From Hyphomicrobiales bacterium (GTDB lineage Bacteria; Pseudomonadota; Alphaproteobacteria; Rhizobiales; Aestuariivirgaceae), in contig PLXI01000217.1 in assembly GCA_003151375.1 (NCBI GenBank), positions 18,626 to 33,459 of the forward strand: a DNA stretch of 14,834 bases. Reading direction: 5' to 3'. The notes under the pieces were generated by a model, which had not been told where the DNA came from, made no database searches, and saw only the letters and a list, made by a program, of their open reading frames with translations. The stretch's first letter is position 1, and every line of letters starts with the position of its first letter. Positions 7,618-13,592 of this stretch are shown here, in pieces. A program made the position numbers and the translations under genes.

Positions 7618-7637
7618 GCCAAATTCAAGACTTTGGC
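7618..7637. promoter_or_regulatory. Inverted repeat, possible operator for the nucleoside operon
   Basis: GCCAAA-TTCAAGAC-TTTGGC is a perfect 6-base inverted repeat with an 8-base spacer, in the 132-base intergenic region (7564-7695) between the binding-protein gene and the divergent DUF1150-like gene. It lies just downstream of a candidate minus-strand promoter. A shorter palindrome, TCAAG-C-CTTGA (7595-7605), lies between it and the gene. Either could bind a regulator, but no regulator gene is visible and I cannot assign a family. Confidence 0.35.
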
Positions 7638-7648
7638 AAGACAAAGGC

Positions 7649-7676
7649 AGCATATCGTCCCTTGAAATATTTACAA
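7649..7676 (-). promoter_or_regulatory. Candidate sigma-70-type promoter for the nucleoside operon
   Basis: On the minus strand, TTGTAA (7676-7671) and TATGCT (7654-7649) are separated by 16 bases, each matching four of six consensus positions. Initiation would fall near 7642, giving a leader of about 80 bases that contains the inverted repeat at 7618-7637. This is a weak match in the only sizeable upstream gap, so it is a candidate only. Confidence 0.3.
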
Positions 7677-7695
7677 AGCCTCCCATCTGTTTTGT

Positions 7696-7950
7696 ATGGA
7701 ACAGAAACATCCCACCCAAGTCAGCCCAGAACAGTTGCAGGCCATTGGCGCAGGCCTTCTTGCCTATGTAAAGCCGATTGCTGCGGAAGATGCCTCACGC
7801 ATGTTGGGCCAACCTGTCGCAGCAGGCCCTGAAGGTATGCTTTTTGCCCTATTTGGGGCAAATGGCGAGCCGATTTCTATTTCACAGTCACGCGAAGCTG
7901 CGATTGGGAATGCTGAGGAACATGAATTGGTGCCGACGAGTTTGCACTAG
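7696..7950 (+). CDS. Small DUF1150-like protein
   Basis: An 84-residue protein that I match from memory to DUF1150, a short family of unknown function found mainly in alphaproteobacteria. The features recalled are a central LAYVKPI (22-28), an LFALFGANGEPI segment (49-60), a SREAAIGNA stretch (65-73) and a conserved C-terminus ending in H. It has no signal peptide, membrane segment or metal motif and should be a soluble cytosolic protein. No good Shine-Dalgarno precedes the ATG, so the exact start is less secure. It is alone on its strand, divergent from the nucleoside operon, and its stop (TAG, 7948-7950) touches the eda stop on the other strand. I recall this family often next to small heat-shock protein (Hsp20) genes; none is here. 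Function unknown. Confidence 0.75.
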   Translation: MEQKHPTQVSPEQLQAIGAGLLAYVKPIAAEDASRMLGQPVAAGPEGMLFALFGANGEPISISQSREAAIGNAEEHELVPTSLH

Positions 7951-8595
7951 TCAGCGCTGGCGCAGAGCAGCCGCCTCACGCGCCAAGCGCTCAATCTCTT
8001 CCCACTTGCCTTCAGCCACCAACGCCTTAGGGGCCATCCATGAGCCGCCCAATGTGATCACATTAGGTAACTGGAAATACGATGGTGCCAAAGCTGGTGT
8101 GATGCCGCCAGTGGGGCAAAATTTAATCTGCGGCAAGGGCGATGAAAGGCTGGCAAGATAAGACGCGCCGCCTGATTGTTCGGCCGGGAAGAACTTCTGC
8201 AAGGCGTAGCCATGTTCCAAAAGTTTCATGGCTTCACTTGCAGTTGCTGAGCCGGGCAGTAGTGAAATCTTTTGGTCTTTGGCGGCTTTTAAAATCTTGT
8301 CAGTGCAGCCTGGTGAAACGGCAAAAACGCAGCCCGCTTTCTCGGAGGCCTTGAGCTGTTTGACATCCAGTACCGTGCCGGAACCAACAATGACACCTTC
8401 CACTTCACTCACAATAGCCTTGATACATTCTAGGGCCGCGGCTGTGCGCAGCGTAATTTCCAGAACCGGCAAGCCACCCTTCACCAAGGCGCGGGCCAAT
8501 GGAACAGCATCTTTCAGATTTTCAATCACCATCACCGGAACGATGGGTGCTTTGAGCAATGCTGCTTCAAGGCCTTTTTGTGGGTTCTTTGTCAT
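7951..8595 (-). CDS. eda: 2-keto-3-deoxy-6-phosphogluconate (KDPG) aldolase
   Basis: Cleaves KDPG to pyruvate and glyceraldehyde-3-phosphate, the last step of the Entner-Doudoroff pathway, in the cytosol. The 214-residue class I aldolase (E. coli 213) shows PVLEITLRT (43-51; base E46, R50), VGSGTVL (70-76), FAVSPG (91-96), LLPGSATASE (112-121), QKFFPAEQSGG (133-143) with Schiff-base lysine K134, and FCPTGGI. K134 and E46 are each one position later than E. coli K133 and E45. One base separates its ATG from the edd stop (TGATATG), so it is co-transcribed with edd. It ends the operon, abutting the convergent DUF1150-like gene with no intergenic DNA and no obvious terminator of its own. The enzyme may also cleave 4-hydroxy-2-oxoglutarate, as known for the family. 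Confidence 0.96.
   Translation of the reverse strand: MTKNPQKGLEAALLKAPIVPVMVIENLKDAVPLARALVKGGLPVLEITLRTAAALECIKAIVSEVEGVIVGSGTVLDVKQLKASEKAGCVFAVSPGCTDKILKAAKDQKISLLPGSATASEAMKLLEHGYALQKFFPAEQSGGASYLASLSSPLPQIKFCPTGGITPALAPSYFQLPNVITLGGSWMAPKALVAEGKWEEIERLAREAAALRQR
7953..7991 (+). terminator. Stem-loop just after the DUF1150-like stop codon, inside the 3' end of eda
   Basis: AGCGCTGGCGC (7953-7963) pairs with GCGCC-A-AGCGCT (7980-7991): eleven base pairs with one bulged A and a 16-base loop. For the plus-strand gene it starts two bases after the stop codon, where a terminator or 3' stabiliser would sit. The sequence after it (CAATCTCTT) is only weakly T-rich. The same bases encode the last residues of eda, so it may be a codon-driven coincidence. 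Confidence 0.4.
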
Positions 8596-8596
8596 A

Positions 8597-10417
8597 TCAA
8601 TTTATCCCAAATATCGTTGCACCGTGATCCGCCGCACCAACCAACTGGCGGAAAGATCCGAAAAGTTCACGCCCCACACCTAGCTGGTTAGCGCTTAAAT
8701 CTTTCTGTGCCAAAGGCCTTGCAGCAAATTCTTTGGCATCCACCAAAACCTTCAGCGTGCCTTTGCTCACATCAAGTCGAATTATGTCCCCATCGCGCAG
8801 CTTGGCAATGGGGCCACCATCTGCCGCCTCAGGAGTTATATGAATAGCCGCGGGAATTTTGCCTGAAGCGCCAGACATGCGCCCATCGGTGATAAGTGCC
8901 ACGCGGAAACCCAAATCTTGCAACACGGCCAGCGGTGGTGTCATGCGATGAAGCTCTGGCATGCCGTTGGCCTTGGGGCCTTGGAAACGCACCACGGCCA
9001 CCACGTCTTTATGCATCTCTCCACGTTTGAAGGCCTCCGACAATTCTTCCTGCGAATGGAAGACGCGTGCGGGCGCTTCGATCACATAGCGGTCTGCGGG
9101 AATCGAGGATGACTTGATGACAGCTCGGCCCAAGGGGCCTTCAAGAACGTTAAGGCCACCTGTGGTTTGGAATGGATCTTCTGGCCCGCGAAGAACTGTA
9201 ATGTCTCGTGATTTTTGTTCAGCAGGCTTCCAGCTGAGTTCACCATTGTTGAGCGCTGGCTCTTTCACGTAAGCCGAAAGTCCTTGACCCATAATGGTGT
9301 GCACATCTTCATGCAGCAGGCCGGCTTTTAATAGGCCGCCGATTAAAACGCCCATGCCGCCAGCAGCGTGGAAGTGGTTTACGTCAGCTTTGCCATTGGG
9401 ATAAATACGGGTGAGCAGTGGTACGACAGCGCTCAAATCAGCAATATCATCCCAGGTGAGATGAATACCCGCAGCGGCCGCCATGGCAATAAGATGCATG
9501 GTATGATTGGTTGAGCCACCCGTAGCCAACAGGCCCACAACGCCGTTCACCACGGCCTTCTCGTCATAGATTTTGCCGATAGGTGTGCAGCGATTGCCAA
9601 GTGTCGAAATAGACAATGCCTGCTTGGCCGAAGCCTTGGTGATTTCATCACGCAGCGCAGTGCCGGGGTTTACGAAAGTGGTACCCGGCAGATGCAGACC
9701 CATAATCTCCATCAACATTTGGTTGGAATTTGCCGTGCCATAAAATGTGCAAGTACCCGGCCCATGATAGGCCTGCGCCTCTGCCTCCAGCAATTCAGCG
9801 CGACCCACTTTGCCTTGCGCATAGAGCATACGGATTTTGGATTTCTCATCATTTGAGAGGCCGGTTGTCATCGGCCCTGCCGGAATGAAAACAGAGGGCA
9901 AGTGACCAAAGGTCAGAGCGCCAATGATAAGGCCCGGCACAATTTTGTCACAGACTCCCAGATAGACTGCGGCATCAAACATTTGATGCGAGAGGGCAAC
10001 TGCGGTGGACATGGCGATGATGTCGCGCGAAAACAATGAAAGTTCCATGCCAATTTCACCTTGTGTAACACCATCACACATGGCTGGCACCCCGCCTGCC
10101 ACTTGCGCCGTGCCGCCCACTTCACGCGCTGCTGCGCGAATGAGATCAGGATAGCGCTCAAAGGGCTGATGGGCTGAAAGCATGTCATTGAAGCTGGTGA
10201 TAATGCCGAGGTTTGGTCCATCACCAGAGCGCAGTTGAGCTTTATCATGAGGCTCACAAGCTGCAAAGCCATGCGCGAGATTGGCGCAACCGAGGGACTT
10301 GCGCTTAGGCTTGTCATCAAAGGCCTTGGCGATTTTGGCGAGATAACGCGCGCGGCGTTCAGCGGAACGCTTGGTGATGGCTTCAGTGACGGACGCAATG
10401 GATTTTTGTACAGACAT
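8597..10417 (-). CDS. edd: 6-Phosphogluconate dehydratase
   Basis: Dehydrates 6-phosphogluconate to KDPG, the committing step of the Entner-Doudoroff pathway. The 606-residue protein (E. coli 603) belongs to the IlvD/EDD iron-sulfur dehydratase family. Landmarks are LGIITSFNDMLSAHQPF (70-86), AMCDGVTQGE (112-121), MELSLFSRDIIAMSTAV (124-140), GVCDKIVPG (154-162) and GTCTFYGTANSNQ (221-233). C156 and C223 match cluster-ligand positions of the family, and C114 is another candidate. TDGRMSGASGKIPAA lies near the C-terminus. SFNDMLSAH and TFYGTANSNQ separate it from dihydroxyacid dehydratase IlvD. The ATG at 10417 follows the pgl stop by 8 bases, and that stop overlaps a GAGG Shine-Dalgarno (TGAGGTCTTAAATG), indicating coupled translation. 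No truncation or missing motif seen. Confidence 0.97.
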   Translation of the reverse strand: MSVQKSIASVTEAITKRSAERRARYLAKIAKAFDDKPKRKSLGCANLAHGFAACEPHDKAQLRSGDGPNLGIITSFNDMLSAHQPFERYPDLIRAAAREVGGTAQVAGGVPAMCDGVTQGEIGMELSLFSRDIIAMSTAVALSHQMFDAAVYLGVCDKIVPGLIIGALTFGHLPSVFIPAGPMTTGLSNDEKSKIRMLYAQGKVGRAELLEAEAQAYHGPGTCTFYGTANSNQMLMEIMGLHLPGTTFVNPGTALRDEITKASAKQALSISTLGNRCTPIGKIYDEKAVVNGVVGLLATGGSTNHTMHLIAMAAAAGIHLTWDDIADLSAVVPLLTRIYPNGKADVNHFHAAGGMGVLIGGLLKAGLLHEDVHTIMGQGLSAYVKEPALNNGELSWKPAEQKSRDITVLRGPEDPFQTTGGLNVLEGPLGRAVIKSSSIPADRYVIEAPARVFHSQEELSEAFKRGEMHKDVVAVVRFQGPKANGMPELHRMTPPLAVLQDLGFRVALITDGRMSGASGKIPAAIHITPEAADGGPIAKLRDGDIIRLDVSKGTLKVLVDAKEFAARPLAQKDLSANQLGVGRELFGSFRQLVGAADHGATIFGIN

Positions 10418-10425
10418 TTAAGACC

Positions 10426-11079
10426 TCACGGACACCAGTAAACTTCAACTTGTTTGGATGAGCGCAACACAGCGCGCACTGGCATTTCTAAAACATCGCC
10501 TTGGCCTAAGGCTTTTTCTAGTGTTGCGGCTTTGTCGACTCCTTGAATGTGGAGAATAATTTCACGACTGCTGAGAATTTTTTGCAATGAAAAAGTAATG
10601 CGTGGCTCACCTGCGCCGGGAGCTGAAATAGCCATCAGAGGCGGAGCAGAGTCTGACAGGGCTTGGCTTAAAGTATCCCCACCCGGGAAGAGAGAGGCCG
10701 TGTGGCCATCATCGCCCATGCCTAGAATGGCCACGTCAAAGTTTGATAAATCAGCTGCAGCAGGATTTTGATACAGCGGCACGAAAAAGGCCGCAGCGGC
10801 TTCATTTTGCATCAAAACAGCTTTTACAAGAGCTGCATTGGAGCGCGGTGATGTCTCATCCACTTGCCGCTCATCAATCAAAGTGATGGTAACTTGCGAC
10901 CAATTTATTTTCTGCTGCGATAAATGCGCGAAGAACTTCTGCGGTGTGGTTCCACCGGAAACCGCAAGGACGGCCTTGCCACTTCCGGCAATCGCTTGGC
11001 GCAAACTGCTGCCCACATTAACGCTTAAGCGCTGCGCCAGACTTTCAGCTGTAGAAAAATTATTGCGCGCCACAATCAC
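10426..11079 (-). CDS. pgl: 6-Phosphogluconolactonase
   Basis: Hydrolyses the 6-phosphogluconolactone made by Zwf to 6-phosphogluconate, which Edd uses next. The 217-residue protein is of the DevB/SOL type, related to glucosamine-6-phosphate isomerases. It shows LAVSGGTTP (38-46), LIDERQV (67-73), the family block GMGDDGHTASLFPG (120-133) and RITFS around residues 159-163. The start codon is GTG and overlaps the zwf stop as GTGA, so translation is coupled to zwf. It is unrelated to the beta-propeller (YbhE-type) lactonase of E. coli. Placed second in zwf-pgl-edd-eda, it keeps the enzymes in pathway order. Confidence 0.95.
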   Translation of the reverse strand: MIVARNNFSTAESLAQRLSVNVGSSLRQAIAGSGKAVLAVSGGTTPQKFFAHLSQQKINWSQVTITLIDERQVDETSPRSNAALVKAVLMQNEAAAAFFVPLYQNPAAADLSNFDVAILGMGDDGHTASLFPGGDTLSQALSDSAPPLMAISAPGAGEPRITFSLQKILSSREIILHIQGVDKAATLEKALGQGDVLEMPVRAVLRSSKQVEVYWCP

Positions 11080-12557
11080 TGTTGTGGGGCTTCATACCAA
11101 GTGCGGCCATCGCGCTCGATCAATGCAACGGCCGCCGTAGGGCCCCAAGTTCCTGATTGATAGAGTTTGAGGTCGTCAACATTTTCTTTCCAGTAATCCA
11201 GAATCGGATCAATGAAGCGCCAAGCGGCTGCCACTTCATCGCGGCGCATGAACAGGGTTTGATCGCCGCGCACCACATCCATGATAAGGCGTTCATAGGC
11301 TTCTGGTTGGCGCTTGGTGAAGGCTTCAGCGAAATTCATGTCCAAAGGCACATATTTAAAGCGTAAGCTGCCTGGGCCTGGTTCTTTGACCGAAAGCCAG
11401 AGCTTCACGCCCTCGTCCGGTTGCAAGCGGATGACAAGTCGGTTTGGCTGAAGATGCCCTGTCGTTTGCATAAACACATTGTACGGCACATTTTTAAACT
11501 GAATTACGATTTCCGAACTGCGTTGTGGAAGGCGTTTACCTGTGCGCAAGTAAAATGGCACATTGCTCCAGCGCCAATTGCCAATCTCAGCTTTCAACGC
11601 CACGAAGGTTTCGGTTTTTGAATCAGAATTTCCCAGATCCGAAAGATAACTATTCACTGCACCTTCTGCGGATGAGCCTGCTCCATATTGTCCGCGCACA
11701 ACGTGGTTCTCAAAGTCTGTGTTCGTGAGCGGTTTTAATGATTTCAAAACCTTCAACTTTTCATCGCGCACGGCATCGGCTTCCATGGAAGACGGAGGCT
11801 CCATTGCCACAAGACAAACAAGTTGCAGAATGTGGTTTTGCACCATATCGCGGATAGCGCCTGACGTATCATAATATCCGGCGCGGCCTTCAACGCCTAG
11901 GGTTTCGGCAACGGTGATTTGTACATGATCGATGTGGCTGCCGTTCCACAACGGCTCAAACAATGCATTGGCAAAGCGCAGTGCCATGAGATTTTGCACG
12001 GTTTCTTTGCCAAGGTAATGGTCAATGCGGTAAATTGAGGGTTCAGGAAAAACTTTGCCAATAGCATCATTCAAAGCATCAGCCGAGGCACCATCCCTGC
12101 CCACTGGCTTTTCCACGACTACGCGCGACAGTGGCGTAACTAATCCGTGTCTGCCCACGCGTTCACAGATTGGGCCAAAGAGATCTGGTCCAACTGCGAG
12201 ATAGAATATGCGCGCGTGATCTTTGCCTGAAGACAAAGCTTTTTCTAGCATTGGCCAGCCTTCTTCTTGTGAGGCCTCGGCTTGGACATAAGATAAGCGT
12301 GCAATAAATCGATCTACCACCGCTGGCGTCCGAAATTCGGGTTCTACAAATTTTTCGATTGCCGCACGGGCAAAGCTGCGGAATTCTTCATCACTCATGG
12401 CACGGCGCGAAGTGCCGATAAGGCGCGCTTCTGGCGGCAATTGTTCCTGCTGATCACGGTGATAAAGCGCAGGTAAAATTTTGCGCTGCGAGAGATCGCC
12501 CGTCGCACCAAAAACAACCAGATCAAAAGGTTCTACTTGAACAATGCGAGTTGCCAC
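11076..12557 (-). CDS. zwf: Glucose-6-phosphate 1-dehydrogenase
   Basis: Oxidises glucose-6-phosphate to 6-phosphogluconolactone with NAD(P)+, the entry step to the Entner-Doudoroff route here. I chose a GTG start at 12557 because GGAG lies 7 bases upstream and the protein then begins VATRIVQVEPFDLV, close to the family N-terminus. An ATG at 12590 would add 11 residues without a ribosome-binding site. The resulting 493-residue protein has the dinucleotide loop FGATGDLSQRK (16-26), EKPVGRD (149-155), the active-site block RIDHYLGKETVQN (177-189, with H180 and K184) and RTGKRLP in the C-terminal half. First gene of the operon, divergent from the PfkB kinase across 111 bases. No 6-phosphogluconate dehydrogenase gene is in view, so flux towards Edd is the natural reading. 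Confidence 0.96.
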   Translation of the reverse strand: MATRIVQVEPFDLVVFGATGDLSQRKILPALYHRDQQEQLPPEARLIGTSRRAMSDEEFRSFARAAIEKFVEPEFRTPAVVDRFIARLSYVQAEASQEEGWPMLEKALSSGKDHARIFYLAVGPDLFGPICERVGRHGLVTPLSRVVVEKPVGRDGASADALNDAIGKVFPEPSIYRIDHYLGKETVQNLMALRFANALFEPLWNGSHIDHVQITVAETLGVEGRAGYYDTSGAIRDMVQNHILQLVCLVAMEPPSSMEADAVRDEKLKVLKSLKPLTNTDFENHVVRGQYGAGSSAEGAVNSYLSDLGNSDSKTETFVALKAEIGNWRWSNVPFYLRTGKRLPQRSSEIVIQFKNVPYNVFMQTTGHLQPNRLVIRLQPDEGVKLWLSVKEPGPGSLRFKYVPLDMNFAEAFTKRQPEAYERLIMDVVRGDQTLFMRRDEVAAAWRFIDPILDYWKENVDDLKLYQSGTWGPTAAVALIERDGRTWYEAPQQ

Positions 12558-12597
12558 GTTGTCACTCCAAAAAAGAGGTGCGTACATCATAATTCAG

Positions 12598-12646
12598 TTG
12601 GCGGACGCTTACACCGCCGTTATGACAGTTGCAACTAAACAGACAA
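12598..12646. promoter_or_regulatory. Candidate overlapping divergent promoters for zwf and the PfkB kinase
   Basis: On the plus strand, TTGGCG (12598-12603), a 17-base spacer and TATGAC (12621-12626) could start the kinase transcript near 12634. On the minus strand, TTGTCT (12646-12641), a 16-base spacer and CATAAC (12624-12619) could start the zwf transcript near 12612. All are partial consensus matches. The two -10 elements overlap, so the promoters would compete or share control. The region also has a GGCGG/CCGCC inverted repeat (12600-12618). Confidence 0.35.
12627..12636. promoter_or_regulatory. Perfect 10-base palindrome, possible shared operator
   Basis: AGTTGCAACT is its own reverse complement. 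It lies in the middle of the 111-base zwf-kinase intergenic region, at the predicted plus-strand start site and inside the predicted minus-strand promoter spacer. One bound regulator could affect both operons. It does not look like the known HexR operator pattern, and no regulator gene is visible. Confidence 0.35.
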
Positions 12647-12668
12647 AACGTACTGAAGGCATTGTGAG

Positions 12669-13592
12669 ATGATTGTATGCTGCGGTGAAGCCCTAATTGA
12701 TTGTCTGCCGCGTAAGCTGGCTGATGGTGAAGATGTATTTCAGCCCATAAACGGCGGCTCGGTCTATAATACCGCAATTGCATTGGGGCGCTTAGGCCAC
12801 AAGGTTGGGCTGTTTGCAGGGATATCGAGCGACTTTTTCGGTGACAATTTACGCGCTGGCCTTAAAGCTTCGCTCGTCTCACCTCGGTTTTTGCGCACCA
12901 AGCCGTTGCACACCACTTTGGCGATGGTGAAGTTGGTTGACGGTCACGCGCTTTATTCATTTATCGATGACGCATCTGCCGGCCGCATGCTGGTGAAAGC
13001 AGATTTACCCAAACTATCACGCGCTGTCTCAACATTACATTTCGGTTCGATTAGCCTGATCGCAGAGCCTTGCGGCTCAACCTATGAGGCACTGATGAAG
13101 CGTGAGGCCAAGATGCGGGTGATTTCGCTTGACCCCAATATCCGCCCGACACTCATCAAAGATAAGGCGAAACATTTGCAGCGTCTCAACCGGATGATTG
13201 CACTTTGTGACATCGTAAAGATTTCAGATGAAGATGTGAAATGGATGACGGGTTCAACCAACTTGGAAAAGGCAGCCCGGGCTTGGCTCAAAAAAGGTGC
13301 AAAGATTATTGCCATCACCAAAGGTGGTGAGGGCTGTGTGGTTTATACCAAGCGGTTTGGCTTTGAGGCTTTGGCACCGAATGTGAAAGTGGCAGACACA
13401 GTGGGCGCAGGTGATACATTTACCGCGGGTTTGCTGTTTGCGCTGAGTGAAGCTGGCCATTTGAACAAAGCTGCTCTTGCCACGATTGACGACGAAGCAC
13501 TGAAGGCGGCGGCATTTTATGCTATGAAGGCGGCCGCAGTGACAGTTTCTCGCCCCGGCGCTGATCCGCCATGGGCTAAAGAGATGCTATGA
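12669..13592 (+). CDS. PfkB-family sugar kinase, probable fructokinase
   Basis: ATP-dependent kinase of the ribokinase/PfkB family, 307 residues, cytosolic. Landmarks are CCGEALIDCLP at the N-terminus, the sugar-binding NGGSVYNTAIALGRLG (28-43), SLDPNIRP (153-160), KISDEDVKWM in the middle and the family signature DTVGAGDTFTAGLLFAL (243-259) with catalytic base D249. DPNxRP and divergence from zwf-pgl-edd-eda favour fructokinase: fructose-6-phosphate is isomerised to glucose-6-phosphate and enters the neighbouring pathway. I recall frk genes near zwf in rhizobia. 2-Keto-3-deoxygluconate or another sugar remains possible, since substrate cannot be proven from these motifs. The ATG at 12669 has GAAGG about 9 bases upstream. 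The stop overlaps the next gene's ATG. Confidence 0.85.
   Translation: MIVCCGEALIDCLPRKLADGEDVFQPINGGSVYNTAIALGRLGHKVGLFAGISSDFFGDNLRAGLKASLVSPRFLRTKPLHTTLAMVKLVDGHALYSFIDDASAGRMLVKADLPKLSRAVSTLHFGSISLIAEPCGSTYEALMKREAKMRVISLDPNIRPTLIKDKAKHLQRLNRMIALCDIVKISDEDVKWMTGSTNLEKAARAWLKKGAKIIAITKGGEGCVVYTKRFGFEALAPNVKVADTVGAGDTFTAGLLFALSEAGHLNKAALATIDDEALKAAAFYAMKAAAVTVSRPGADPPWAKEML

Noticed and set aside
7564..7719. 52-residue N-terminal extension of the binding protein
   Set aside because: It would place the signal peptide internally. A strong AAGGAG lies 8 bases before the ATG at 7563.
9913..10398. 161-codon open frame on the minus strand inside edd
   Set aside because: It is an alternative frame of a gene with full family motifs; the product has no recognisable domain and no ribosome-binding site was apparent.
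12558..12590. ATG starts for zwf at 12590 or 12587
   Set aside because: No Shine-Dalgarno precedes them, and the extra residues are not family-like. The GTG at 12557 has GGAG 7 bases upstream.
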